A stretch of 42,325 bases of DNA, from positions 1 through 42,325 of IMG/VR virus record IMGVR_UViG_3300044811_000044. One strand, written 5' to 3'. Position numbers and translations under genes: made by a program. The notes beneath the pieces are model-generated. The model was not told the DNA's origin, did not search any database, and saw only the letters and a list, made by a program, of their open reading frames with translations. The DNA is from a virus. This document shows, one piece after another, positions 1 to 7,964 of the stretch (within the stretch, counting starts at the first letter, position 1; each line of letters begins with the position of its first letter).

Positions 1-353
1 CGGCTGGCAAGGCGCTGGAGTTCTACGATCGAGGCATTGACGCGGTCCGCGAGTTCCCGGGACTGACTCGATTGGACTTCAGCTTCTCGGCGGGTCACGA
101 AGGTCTTGGCTTGGTCGTCGAGTGTGGCACGGAATTCGTTTGAGCGCGCGTTGTAGGCCTCCTGCGCAGCCTCCTGTTTAAGGATCGCTTTCTCACTGGC
201 GTTAAATGCCAGCAAAACCCGATCCTCCTGGGCTTTCAGGGCTGCGTTTGTAGCCGCCTTATTCGAGTCAAAGAGCGTCGTGTAGAAGCGGTCACGCTCC
301 GCCATGATTCGCTCGAGATGAGTCTGAAGGTCCACTTGAACTGAATCGGGCAT
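1..353 (-). CDS. N-terminal part of membrane-anchored coiled-coil phage protein (gene spans the circle junction)
   Basis: The frame opens with ATG at 353 and runs off the left edge without a stop, giving 117 residues that begin MPDSVQVDLQTHLERIMAER. The composition is highly charged, helical and coiled-coil. The NEFRATLDDQAKTF stretch resembles a common phage family that ends in a membrane helix. The missing end is at 42185..42325: collapsing the shared 5 bases (cggct) keeps the frame and gives 162 residues. Family knowledge suggests a holin-like or structural membrane protein. Its place beside two other small membrane proteins makes a lysis role possible but unproven. The start lies just after the stop of the gene at 357..800. 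Confidence 0.8.
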   Translation of the reverse strand, partial: MPDSVQVDLQTHLERIMAERDRFYTTLFDSNKAATNAALKAQEDRVLLAFNASEKAILKQEAAQEAYNARSNEFRATLDDQAKTFVTRREAEVQSSQSRELADRVNASIVELQRLAS

Positions 354-356
354 GGG

Positions 357-800
357 TTAGTGGCGGGTGAAGTGGTCAATCAGATAAACCAGAACCGTTC
401 CGAGTGCTCCGGCGATTGCTACGCGTTGCTCTACTAACGTTTTTCCGCCGGTTTTGGCTGCAGTCTCGGCTTTGTCGGCAGCGACCTCACCGGTCGTAAC
501 GTTTTTTTCCGCGAGTACCAAGACGACATCCAGTTTCTTCTCAAGTGAACCCATCCGATGTTCCTGCGTCAGGATCGTTTCGGCCAGAATTGCCATGCGG
601 TCAGAGATTTTGATTTGCTCGAGACTAAGGATCCCCACTGCCTTCTGCTGGGCGGAATTAGCAGCGTGCCGCTCCTGGGTCTGCTTTTTGTGGAGGGTCC
701 GAATCTCATCCATCGCTTGGATAAAGTCAGCCGTCGACATTTCCTTTGGAAAGGGAGGCTCGGAATCATTGCGTTTCTCGTTTTTGAATTCCTCGGACAT
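357..800 (-). CDS. Small coiled-coil protein with C-terminal membrane helix
   Basis: This is a 147-residue protein. Residues about 1-30 are polar and acidic, about 35-95 are helical with heptad-like spacing, and about 126-141 form one hydrophobic helix (VAIAGALGTVLVYLI) followed by a short tail DHFTRH. I do not recognise the family. With the neighbours at 806..1078 and 353..1 it makes a run of three small membrane-associated proteins between the gp14-like and gp15-like virion genes, where a holin or spanin could sit. An alternative is a minor virion membrane-channel component. It is co-directional with the late unit and four bases from the next gene. Confidence 0.7.
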   Translation of the reverse strand: MSEEFKNEKRNDSEPPFPKEMSTADFIQAMDEIRTLHKKQTQERHAANSAQQKAVGILSLEQIKISDRMAILAETILTQEHRMGSLEKKLDVVLVLAEKNVTTGEVAADKAETAAKTGGKTLVEQRVAIAGALGTVLVYLIDHFTRH

Positions 801-805
801 GGTTC

Positions 806-1078
806 CTAGGGTTTTGGAGTGACAGTTGCGGGAACGGAAACTTGGACCGTTCCATCGGCCCTTACGATCGTATCTAGTTCATCGGCCGTGACGAGAGAAT
901 GTCCCCAGGGAGTGGTGATCTCCTGTTTAAAGTTTTTCAGATGGACGTCTTTCCCGGGGACTAGCCCCTGCCAATTACCGGACACGCAGCCAGTCTCAAG
1001 GAAGAGCAAAACAAAGAGGGCGATCGAGATGAGAAAGACCAGGGCGAGGCTGGTGAGGATATTTCGGTGCGTTATCAT
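806..1078 (-). CDS. Small membrane protein, possible lipoprotein or spanin-like
   Basis: The 90-residue product has a hydrophobic N-terminal segment at residues 7-27 followed by LETGC with Cys31. This resembles a lipoprotein signal, but the residue at -3 is Glu, so the lipobox is imperfect. The mature part is short, polar and ends in a Pro/Thr-rich tail. Its start codon overlaps the stop of the gp14-like gene by four bases (ATGA), so the two are probably translationally coupled. If lipidated it could act like an Rz1-type outer-membrane spanin; otherwise it is a plain single-pass membrane protein. No separate endolysin was recognised in the genome to support the lysis reading. Confidence 0.6.
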   Translation of the reverse strand: MITHRNILTSLALVFLISIALFVLLFLETGCVSGNWQGLVPGKDVHLKNFKQEITTPWGHSLVTADELDTIVRADGTVQVSVPATVTPKP

Positions 1079-1647
1079 TGGGTTGTTCCAGTGTAGCGGG
1101 CGTTTCCGTAGGACGAGGCGACGCTACTCACCCCGCTTAAAATCGTTCCATAGCCGGCGGTCGTGAACGCTTGCTCCTGAGCTTTGCCGCCCAAAAGGGT
1201 TTGGCTAGCGCCCGAAACGAGCTGTTGCCGGTGCGCCTCCGCTGCCCGCACTTCGTCCTGGGCCTGGAGTTCGAGTTGTCCAGCCGAGTAGGCCAGGACT
1301 TCGAGGGGTGATCCCGCTTCTGTGATGCCGGAAGCAGCGATTGCTGCACGCTGAGAGCTGAGCACCGATGAGTTGCGGACGCGGAGCCGGTGCGCATTCT
1401 CCTGCGCTTCCATGCTGTCTTGCTGGGCCTGCGTCTGCTCAACCTTCGCGTTATACTCGGAAACCGATTTCGCTGTCTTTGCCTGCTGCTGCTGGCCTTC
1501 GTAGGCAACGGCCGTACCGCCTACGGCCGCAGCAATTGCGGCGATCGCGAGATAAGTAGCCGTGGCGTAGACCTGCTGCTGTTGCAGAGGGTAACAGGAG
1601 ACGATGAGCTCCGCGCTATTCTGATGCTGATAAGCGGGGTGGTTCAT
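1075..1647 (-). CDS. Internal virion core protein, T7 gp14-like
   Basis: A 190-residue, Ala/Gln-rich protein with a hydrophobic segment near residues 30-49, followed by long helices. The block LSSQRAAIAASGITEAGSPLE (about residues 97-117) matches the usual pattern of podovirus gp14-type proteins, where an R-x-A-x-A-A-S-G core precedes a Ser-rich loop. In T7, gp14 works with gp15 and gp16 to form the ejected conduit across the cell envelope, and genes resembling both lie next in this late unit. The first ATG overlaps the upstream GNAT-like gene by 32 bases; I saw no better internal start. Confidence 0.72.
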   Translation of the reverse strand: MNHPAYQHQNSAELIVSCYPLQQQQVYATATYLAIAAIAAAVGGTAVAYEGQQQQAKTAKSVSEYNAKVEQTQAQQDSMEAQENAHRLRVRNSSVLSSQRAAIAASGITEAGSPLEVLAYSAGQLELQAQDEVRAAEAHRQQLVSGASQTLLGGKAQEQAFTTAGYGTILSGVSSVASSYGNARYTGTTQ

Positions 1648-2077
1648 TTTCAGAGGTAAGAAGGGTCGGCGCTGCCTGGAGCACCTTTACGAAGTGGGTG
1701 ACGCCCTCGTCAGTCTTTTCGAAACCCGCGTGCTCGTAGACGCGCTCGAGCCCAGCATTTTTACAGGTCGTGAAAAGGACGGCGTACCCGCGGGCCTTGC
1801 ACTCTTCGCTGGCGAAATCAGCAAGGTGATAGACGGCCCTTCCCGCTCGTAGCGGCGAGACGTCCGGATTAGTCACCATCCATTCCATCATGGCCAGAGA
1901 GGAGTTGGTTGCGGTGTAGACCCAACAGGCCGCGAGGATCACGCCGTCCTCTTCAGCGACAAGTCCCATGGTCGTCAGCGCCCCGATTGGTAGCATTGGC
2001 CAGCCGTGGCGGGGCCAGAAGGTCGAAATGACCTCGTAGTCCTTTTCCAAGTCGGTGATGAGACGAAGCTTAATCAT
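1616..2077 (-). CDS. GNAT-like acetyltransferase-fold protein (gp13 position)
   Basis: The 153 residues have the layout of a small GNAT protein: an N-terminal strand-helix, a central block GLVAEEDGVILAACWVYT (about 38-55), a long helix with CKARGYAVLFTTC, and the closing AGLERVYEHAGFEK that is typical of the acetyl-CoA fold end. T7-like phages often carry a GNAT-fold protein at the gp13 position, between nozzle and gp14, which is where this gene is. The ATG overlaps the nozzle stop by four bases (ATGA). Whether it acetylates anything or is only structural cannot be told from sequence. Confidence 0.72.
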   Translation of the reverse strand: MIKLRLITDLEKDYEVISTFWPRHGWPMLPIGALTTMGLVAEEDGVILAACWVYTATNSSLAMMEWMVTNPDVSPLRAGRAVYHLADFASEECKARGYAVLFTTCKNAGLERVYEHAGFEKTDEGVTHFVKVLQAAPTLLTSENEPPRLSASE

Positions 2078-4164
2078 TTACCAGTTACGTCGTACTTGGC
2101 AATAATCGCCTGGCAGATGAACGGCAACGGCTTTTCCTGCCTGAGGATCAGTTGGGAGTCGTAAGTGAGGTCTCCGTGAAAGTTGATCTTGCGGTCCTTT
2201 GTCTGGAGCGGCGTAGCCGAAAGGTCCTGATCGACCCCACCGCCCGCGACCTCCACATCATAGATCTTGTGTTCGTTCTCCCATAGGATCCCTAGGGTCT
2301 TGCGCACCCGAAGAACAAGTTCAGCGATCCGGCGAATCTTTCCAGCGTAGACTCCGAGTGTACCGTCAGAGTCTATCCTCATCGGCTGGATCTGGGAAAC
2401 GAACGGCAGCCCGGCTTGTACCTTTGTTGCTGGGGCCGGTAGTGTGATCGCGCCTGCGGTCACTAAGAGGCCTTGGTAGACTGTGCCATTCGCGAGGGCA
2501 TCGACTAAACGACCCTCCAGGTGATCAAGACCCGGGATCGTCGCTGAAGAAGCGCCCGTCCAGGTTATGCCGCAATCCACAAAATACGCATCCTCTTTTG
2601 CAGTCCAAAGGACTGGATCAAGCCGTTCTACGAATCGAACGTCGACGCTCTCAACCGTGCGCTTGACGATGATCCATACCTCATCGTCGGCGTTATCCTC
2701 GCCAAAGATCGTCGTCACTGACTCAACGAGACCGTCAGTTGGGTGACGGTGCCAGCCGACGACCTGCTGATCTCTGGCGTAGGTAAGCGCGATCAGAGCG
2801 CCGTTGCCGGTCACGGCCCAGAGAATAGGAAGCGGCTCCTGTTGTACCGCGAGTTGGAGAATCCCACCTTCCGAAATGTGTTCAGCTAGGAGCGTGAGAT
2901 CAGCCGAGACGAATTTGTCTGACTCGTAGGAGTAGACCAGTTCCCGAATCTTTCTTCCCTTGCGCTGCACGTAGAGGATTACGCCATCAACAACCTCAGC
3001 GGCTACATATTCGGAACCATATTCGCTCTGGCGGTTCGCCTGGATAGTGGAAGGAGTGAAGGCTTTGACGGTTGAGGACGTGGACACCTTCCACTCCGCC
3101 GCCAGCGTCCCGATGAGTAGGTCATTTTGCGAAACCATCCATTGGATCGCGTTCGCTTGAACCCCACCCAGCGTGAAGACAACGGCGGCGTCGTCGTTGG
3201 TTCCTCGCTCGTGATTCTCGAAGTCACCAATCACCGAGCCGTAAACAGTCTGTGGCTGATATTTCGTGCCGCCGAGCATGAGCCGTTGCTGGTGGAGCTC
3301 TACAGAGCGTGGATGTCCACGGAAATCACTGAAGGCCGCTTCCTGCCATCGCGTTGTCCCGTTGACGCTTTCGAAGTCGGTGAGAGTTTCGCAGACCGCC
3401 GCCGTCGGCGCGGTGACGTTTGTGATCTTTACGACCGCGTAAATAACCGCCTCGACGGCTTCAAGGACAACGCGGTTATCAGAGCCCGCCGAGTTCGCAG
3501 TGAATACCAGCCGGTAGAGGGCATCTACGTCGGCCGTCCCTTCCGCATCGATATTCCGATCGGACCGGGAGGTCCATTTGCGCACTACTTCGTAGGCCGC
3601 TCCGGAGGTAGCCCAATCGAGTCCAATACGCTGGAGTTGGAGCTCTCCGTCCCAAACGCCGTAGGTGCGCACAGCGTAAGCGCCCAGGATTCTCAGGTCC
3701 TGCGAGGTCACGTTTGTGGAGAGGAATTTTTCGATATAGGCAGACTCTCGTAGGTGTCCTATCCTCCAATAAGAACCGATGTGTCCTGTCTCAAAGAGAT
3801 CATCCGAGGAAACGAGGTTCACCGTTCCAGAGAGCGCTGACGGGAAGATCGTGTTGTTTGTGATGTTCTCGTCCAACGTCGGCGGCTGCATCGGAACCAC
3901 TTCGTCAAGAGTCCAATTTGTGTCCGCGATCCGCGAAAGCTTTCTCCAGGCGTAGTTTGGGTGAACGATGTAAACGACGTCGTTGATCTGTTTATACTTC
4001 AGGTCTCGAAGGTCGGCATCCAGGTACGGCGTTGAGATGCCATAGGGGCTCGGACCTATCATGACCGGGGCTCCGTTCGTGTAGAACTTGAAATATTGGT
4101 CACCCACTTCGATCACAAACGTCGTGGTCACCGAGAACTGGAACCGCCAAAGAACCGCGCTCAC
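2074..4164 (-). CDS. Tail nozzle (tubular protein B, gp12-like), main body lacking its N-terminus
   Basis: The 696-residue product begins at a GTG that overlaps the upstream stop (GTGA). Its opening, WRFQFSVTTTFVIEVGDQYF, corresponds to the second segment of podovirus nozzle proteins, which normally follows an N-terminal motif ending in RRPGT. That motif is missing here and is encoded separately at 4352..4564. The rest (for example HQQRLMLGG near 298, DFENHERG near 320 and IQWMVSQNDLLIGT near 344) is typical nozzle sequence. In the virion it should form the hexameric tail tip below the adaptor. The split is unusual and argues for non-covalent assembly of two chains. Confidence 0.85.
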   Translation of the reverse strand: MSAVLWRFQFSVTTTFVIEVGDQYFKFYTNGAPVMIGPSPYGISTPYLDADLRDLKYKQINDVVYIVHPNYAWRKLSRIADTNWTLDEVVPMQPPTLDENITNNTIFPSALSGTVNLVSSDDLFETGHIGSYWRIGHLRESAYIEKFLSTNVTSQDLRILGAYAVRTYGVWDGELQLQRIGLDWATSGAAYEVVRKWTSRSDRNIDAEGTADVDALYRLVFTANSAGSDNRVVLEAVEAVIYAVVKITNVTAPTAAVCETLTDFESVNGTTRWQEAAFSDFRGHPRSVELHQQRLMLGGTKYQPQTVYGSVIGDFENHERGTNDDAAVVFTLGGVQANAIQWMVSQNDLLIGTLAAEWKVSTSSTVKAFTPSTIQANRQSEYGSEYVAAEVVDGVILYVQRKGRKIRELVYSYESDKFVSADLTLLAEHISEGGILQLAVQQEPLPILWAVTGNGALIALTYARDQQVVGWHRHPTDGLVESVTTIFGEDNADDEVWIIVKRTVESVDVRFVERLDPVLWTAKEDAYFVDCGITWTGASSATIPGLDHLEGRLVDALANGTVYQGLLVTAGAITLPAPATKVQAGLPFVSQIQPMRIDSDGTLGVYAGKIRRIAELVLRVRKTLGILWENEHKIYDVEVAGGGVDQDLSATPLQTKDRKINFHGDLTYDSQLILRQEKPLPFICQAIIAKYDVTGK

Positions 4165-4355
4165 TTCGCGTCCTTTTTGAATGGATGAAGGATATCTGGA
4201 AAAGCCTTATTTAGGGCTGCCTTGCGCGCCTCACACCCTTCGCAATCGGCGATTTTCGTGCGAGCTACCGCGTCGATCGCTCGAGCGATTGGCTTCGCGA
4301 AGTATTCTACCACCTCACCAGCCCCGATTTTCCTAGTTGTTTTAATCAGTCTCAT
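4161..4355 (-). CDS. Small CxxC phage protein inserted between the two nozzle segments
   Basis: A 64-residue basic protein with the motif CEGCEARKAALNKAFP near its C-terminus. This CxxCxxRKxxLN arrangement recurs in small phage proteins of unknown role that usually stand as separate genes. It overlaps both neighbours by four bases (ATGA upstream, GTGA downstream). It therefore sits exactly between the N-terminal nozzle segment and the nozzle body. The two cysteines could bind metal or form a disulfide; neither can be shown here. It may be the insertion that split the nozzle gene. Confidence 0.7.
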   Translation of the reverse strand: MRLIKTTRKIGAGEVVEYFAKPIARAIDAVARTKIADCEGCEARKAALNKAFPDILHPFKKDAK

Positions 4356-4564
4356 ACTTCGGGTAGCTCAGACTCGTAGTTATTATCAGAGACGGCAATG
4401 AACTTTGTGCCGGGGCGCCGCCGAGCCTGCCCGTATGTCTCGATGATCATGTTCTCGACGATCCGACAGGCGGATCCGGCCTTCGCCTGGTCGACTCGCG
4501 ACCATAGTTTCTGAGAGAACTCTCCGGCGTTGAAACTCACGAGTGCTCTGGATGCATCAGCCAT
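4352..4564 (-). CDS. Detached N-terminal segment of the tail nozzle protein
   Basis: Seventy residues containing the hallmark of podovirus nozzle N-termini: SFNAGEFSQKL, then SACRIVENMI, then RRRPGTKFIA. In related phages this stretch is the first 60-70 residues of one long gp12-like chain. Here it ends in its own stop, and the body restarts at 4164 after an intervening gene. Its ATG shares one base with the stop of the upstream paralogue (TGATG), and its stop overlaps the next start. It is 50-60% identical by eye to the N-terminus of the 4564..5694 protein, indicating duplication. Confidence 0.8.
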   Translation of the reverse strand: MADASRALVSFNAGEFSQKLWSRVDQAKAGSACRIVENMIIETYGQARRRPGTKFIAVSDNNYESELPEV

Positions 4565-5694
4565 CAGTGGACAGAGAGAGTGACCGTCGTAGGCGTAACG
4601 GTGCCATCTGGGTTTACCGGAACGTCGAAAGTAAAGGTCTCGTCCGTCGATTCTGCGGTGAATGTCGTGACCTCGCTAAAAGTGGTGATCACTCCGCCTA
4701 CGTCTTGAGAATAATCGACCGTGACATCGTAGCTGCAATCGACCTTGAGGAAGTGGATCAGCATCTGGAATCGGACCGCGATCGCGTTCACGTAGCAGTA
4801 AAGCCCGTCGAAGCTACCCACCGAAGTGATAAAGCCGGCTACGGAGCTGTGAACGCCGCGGAGGATCGCGTCGTACATCCGGTCTTGCACGGATAGTTCC
4901 TCGACGATCGTGTCACCGAAGGTCGAACAAAAGATGGGCGGGGGCCCCGAGTGACAGGCAGCGCACATTGATGGAGGAAAACAGCCAAGCGATCGATGGG
5001 GCCCGCATTCGCGAGTCAATTTGGAGGTGATCGTCGGGCAAAGCTGATAATCAGCATTTCCATAAACTATGTCGTCAATGCTATCGATCCCCCCCGTCGT
5101 GTCCAAAGAGGGTGTGCATCCACCACCACCACTGAACGTCCTGTGAGTGGTTGCCCCTATCGTCTTCACGCAGGTAATCGCGTCGTATTCGTTGAAACCT
5201 GAGATCGCGACCTCCTCAAATGCATCGCACACGCAGCCGGCAAAAGAGTTTTCCCAGCGCACAAAGCCTTCTGTAAAATTTTTCTTCCTCCACTTGCGTG
5301 GGGGCGAGATCGGACTACCGAAGGAGAAGTCATTGTAGCCGCAAAGGCAGCCGTCGCCAATGATCGTGAGGTAGGTGAGTTCGAACGTGGTGGTCAGCTT
5401 AACGCAATCTTGTTTCTCCCCGAGTGGATCTCCTCCAGTAGTTGTGTGCCGGTTCACGGTAACAACAATCCCGGGAGGTCCAGTTGGATTAACCGCAGGC
5501 GTTCCAACGGTGTCGATCATCTTGGTCCCGGGTCGGCGGAAGATCTCCCCGGACGTATCCACGATCATGTTTTCGAGGATCCGGCAGCCTGAACTTACCT
5601 TTTCGACATCGGAGCGCGAATCAAGGAAGGGCGAGAGTTCCCCCGAGTTGAAGGAAATCAGACTCTTGTCGGATGGTCCTCGACGCTCAGCCAT
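4564..5694 (-). CDS. Cysteine-rich tail protein with nozzle-type N-terminal docking domain
   Basis: A 376-residue protein. Residues about 11-60 repeat the nozzle N-terminal signature (SFNSGELSPFL, SGCRILENMIV, FRRPGTKMI). The remainder is unrelated to the nozzle body and unusually rich in cysteine (about 15, including CLC, CVC and CFPPSMCAAC), which suggests several disulfides or a metal-stabilised fold outside the cell. The last 80 residues look beta-rich (DVTVDYSQDVGG, TFTAESTDETF). I infer that the shared domain docks it at the tail in the same way as the nozzle, making it a decoration or second tail component. The function of the cysteine-rich part is unknown. Confidence 0.7.
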   Translation of the reverse strand: MAERRGPSDKSLISFNSGELSPFLDSRSDVEKVSSGCRILENMIVDTSGEIFRRPGTKMIDTVGTPAVNPTGPPGIVVTVNRHTTTGGDPLGEKQDCVKLTTTFELTYLTIIGDGCLCGYNDFSFGSPISPPRKWRKKNFTEGFVRWENSFAGCVCDAFEEVAISGFNEYDAITCVKTIGATTHRTFSGGGGCTPSLDTTGGIDSIDDIVYGNADYQLCPTITSKLTRECGPHRSLGCFPPSMCAACHSGPPPIFCSTFGDTIVEELSVQDRMYDAILRGVHSSVAGFITSVGSFDGLYCYVNAIAVRFQMLIHFLKVDCSYDVTVDYSQDVGGVITTFSEVTTFTAESTDETFTFDVPVNPDGTVTPTTVTLSVH

Positions 5695-5697
5695 AGC

Positions 5698-6294
5698 TTA
5701 TCTGCGTTGGAACCAGCGGGAGCGTACGAACATCGAATCCGCTGCCGGCATGCGGTACGGCGCTTTTTGCTCGTTACCGTTGCGCGTGGCGGCCTCAGTG
5801 AGCGACTGGCGGTAGAGTTGGGTCAGCTGCACGCTCGCGGATCCTCCGTCTTGACGCAGTGGCGTCGCGATCCTCGAAGCCAGAAGGGTTGCGAACGCTG
5901 AGACGAAGAGTGCATCGAAGGTTGCCGGTAATGCGTCGCTCCCAAGGTAAACGACGTCCGCCGTTTCCTCGTCGGTCAAGAGTTGTCCGGAGTTGATCAC
6001 GAACCAATCTCCGGGCTGACCCTCGTAGATGATGCCATTTAATTGGACAATTCCTACGTAGTCCGTCGGCAGCGTGTAAGCGAAGTCCCAGCCGAAGGGC
6101 GGCGCGGTCGCGGCGGTCAGCGTTACTCGCTTCGTGAGAAAGCCCCACTGCCGAGTTCGCATGATCTGGAGTAGCGCCATGTCGTAATTGCGGCTGCAGG
6201 CCTCCGCTCTCGGGTTAGCGTCCGCAATGTCGACGATCGGCTCCGCTCCAACCATGTCGAGGGCCAGGTTACAGATTTGGTTTTGAGTCGCCAT
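5698..6294 (-). CDS. Tail adaptor (tubular protein A, gp11-like)
   Basis: The 198 residues follow the podovirus adaptor pattern from the first helix, ICNLALDMVGAEPIVDI, through the Cys-containing EACSRNYDMALLQIMR, the W-G-F block, and PFGWDFAYTLPTDYV, to LLTDEETADVVYLG. The protein forms the ring between portal and nozzle, and it is encoded directly before the nozzle-type genes as in T7. The ATG lies only a few bases after the T-tract of a strong hairpin terminator, and I see no Shine-Dalgarno sequence. Initiation may therefore be weak or depend on read-through transcripts. Confidence 0.85.
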   Translation of the reverse strand: MATQNQICNLALDMVGAEPIVDIADANPRAEACSRNYDMALLQIMRTRQWGFLTKRVTLTAATAPPFGWDFAYTLPTDYVGIVQLNGIIYEGQPGDWFVINSGQLLTDEETADVVYLGSDALPATFDALFVSAFATLLASRIATPLRQDGGSASVQLTQLYRQSLTEAATRNGNEQKAPYRMPAADSMFVRSRWFQRR

Positions 6295-6298
6295 AAGT

Positions 6299-6334
6299 AA
6301 AAAGGGCCGGCCGCGTGGAACGACCGGCCCTCAA
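6299..6334 (-). terminator. Intrinsic terminator after the capsid cassette
   Basis: On the minus strand an 8-bp GC-rich stem (AGGGCCGG with CCGGCCCT, plus positions 6303-6310 and 6324-6331) with a 13-nt loop is followed at once by TTTTTAC. It lies after the decoration gene and immediately before the tail adaptor start, so it should reduce tail-gene transcription relative to capsid genes. Confidence 0.8.
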
Positions 6335-6361
6335 GGGTTCGAATGAAGCCAAGGCGCTCGA

Positions 6362-6838
6362 TCAGGCGCCCGAATAGGCAATAACGAAGCGAAGCTTCTT
6401 CCCTGCGACTGGCGTTCCGAGAGACGCGAACGTCGCTTGGATCCAGGCGTCAGCGCCGAGCGTGTAAGGCACGATCACTGCGACAGGGTTACCCGTTGCC
6501 GAGAACAGGGGTCGCGTGTTCGCGGCTGCGACGTTGGCTCCAGCGCAGTAGCGATCGGGATCCGCTGTGGGATCGGTATCTCCGACGTCGATCGTGCACG
6601 TCGTAGCCACTCCGTCCGATGTGATGTAGGATTGCAGAGGAAGGATGACCATCCCCTGAAAGCCTCGCATGAGTTTGATAATCTCGGCCGCCGCTTCCGT
6701 GCCGAGCATCGTGTAGGTGAGAATCGCAACGTTGATCCGGGGTGTCAGGATCTTTCCGTTGATCCGCTTAGCCACGTCGATAGAGGCGTTGACCTGGGAA
6801 ACGTTTACGAGTTCGTCTGTGATATATGGACCAGCCAT
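6362..6838 (-). CDS. Probable capsid-associated (decoration-like) protein
   Basis: A 158-residue protein rich in beta-forming residues, with an N-terminal helix-prone part (VNASIDVAKRING), a central strand block (GMVILPLQSYITSDGV) and an Asp/Ala-rich stretch (VGDTDPTADPDRYCAGANV). I do not recognise a named family. It lies directly downstream of the major capsid gene, between it and a terminator, and so is probably expressed at capsid level. That position suggests a head decoration or minor head protein. This is inference from context. Confidence 0.6.
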   Translation of the reverse strand: MAGPYITDELVNVSQVNASIDVAKRINGKILTPRINVAILTYTMLGTEAAAEIIKLMRGFQGMVILPLQSYITSDGVATTCTIDVGDTDPTADPDRYCAGANVAAANTRPLFSATGNPVAVIVPYTLGADAWIQATFASLGTPVAGKKLRFVIAYSGA

Positions 6839-6881
6839 GATGGACTAAATTTGAATTGATGGTGCTGAGTTAGTCCAGGGC

Positions 6882-7793
6882 TTACGGGCTCTGATCGCAG
6901 AGGATCATCACAACGTAGGGTTCCTGCAGCCGGGTCGCGCCGACGACCAGCGTCGTGCGAATCTGGATGGAATGGTTTTGAGTCGGGAGGATGTCGATCC
7001 GCGCTTTCGTTGCCTGTGGCTCGCCAAGAACGATACCGTCACGGTACCAGGCGAAGCATGTGCGGATATCCGTCGCGGTGTCCAAACTGAGGCGCTCCGA
7101 GAAGATGAAGTTAAACCCGAGGAAGCGGGTCACCTGACCATCGACGAGCGCTTTCACGTCGTTGTAGCGCGAGTTATTGACCTGATCCGTGTTGAGGAGG
7201 AGGTCGGTCAATTGCTGCGCGGACATCGCGAGATACCGGTTATCCATCGGCACCTCTTGAGTATCCAGGAGGAACTTCGCGCGGATCAACTTCGCGAGCG
7301 TCATACCAGCGTTCGCCGGAGAGGCGGTGCCGTTGTAGTTGACGGCCACTGTTTGGGCGGCGCCAAGGTCAACAGGCGTCGTTCCATCGACGCCGATATA
7401 GGCGGTGCCGGTTGCGGCTGCGATGATCACATCGTCAATTTGACGACGAGCCGCCATGCCGTGCTGCATCACCGATTCGCCTTGCGGGGCTGGGAGTTCG
7501 CCAAGCGAGATCTCGTCCCACTCGTCGATCCAGGTCACTGCGTCGTAGCCGCGGACGCGGAGCCAACGAGCGGCCATCGGGGAATCTTGCGGGATAGTCT
7601 CACCGTTGCGGGTGACGACGGGGCGCATATTGATAGCGCCTAATTGCGAGAAACGGCGCTCTTTGCCGTTGACCGGCGAGCGCTTCACGTAGTTCTCGAA
7701 ACGAGAGTCTTTTTGTTGGACCAAGAACTCCCAGTTATCCGAGAACGACGTCTCGTAATGCTGGGGGAGCTGGGTCAAGATCTGACCTGGCAT
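6882..7793 (-). CDS. Major capsid protein
   Basis: The 303 residues match the podovirus capsid pattern: N-terminal HYETSFSDNWEFLVQQKDSR, the RFSQLGAINMRPVVTRNGET segment, a central MAARRQIDDVIIAAATGTAY helix, NRYLAMSAQQLTDLLL, and the C-terminal strand pair GIVLGEPQATKARIDI. It is downstream of the scaffold gene, as expected. The ATG has a Shine-Dalgarno AAGG about eight bases upstream. The gene is flanked by intrinsic terminators on its own strand (7965..8003 upstream, 6299..6334 downstream), so its transcription must start in the 177-nt leader or depend on read-through. Confidence 0.88.
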   Translation of the reverse strand: MPGQILTQLPQHYETSFSDNWEFLVQQKDSRFENYVKRSPVNGKERRFSQLGAINMRPVVTRNGETIPQDSPMAARWLRVRGYDAVTWIDEWDEISLGELPAPQGESVMQHGMAARRQIDDVIIAAATGTAYIGVDGTTPVDLGAAQTVAVNYNGTASPANAGMTLAKLIRAKFLLDTQEVPMDNRYLAMSAQQLTDLLLNTDQVNNSRYNDVKALVDGQVTRFLGFNFIFSERLSLDTATDIRTCFAWYRDGIVLGEPQATKARIDILPTQNHSIQIRTTLVVGATRLQEPYVVMILCDQSP

Positions 7794-7964
7794 GGGAATA
7801 CCTTATGAAAAAGTGAGGGTGCGAACGTTGAGCGGTCCGTCCTCGCGTCCTCGGGGTGTCCAGTTACGGGCCCGGCTGCGGGGCTTTGTCGTACGACTGG
7901 GCGCTTTTTTCAGCGGTTTCCTTGCGCGACGCTGCAAGGCATGCGCGTTTCCGAGATTTCAATC
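7794..7964 (-). promoter_or_regulatory. Structured leader of the capsid gene, presumed promoter region
   Basis: This gap between the upstream terminator and the capsid ATG has no credible gene. Read on the minus strand it contains a 6-bp hairpin (CCTTGC with GCAAGG, plus 7920-7925 and 7934-7939) and a second small one (CGCT-GAAAAA-AGCG). I found no clear -35/-10 pair. Because the upstream terminator should stop incoming transcription, a promoter is expected here. This is a positional inference. Confidence 0.4.

Noticed and set aside
3127-3753. 208-residue antisense frame opposite nozzle body
   Set aside because: Sits wholly within a recognised gene and shows no family pattern.
6972-7643. 223-residue antisense frame opposite capsid
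   Set aside because: Mirror of capsid codon bias; no motif.
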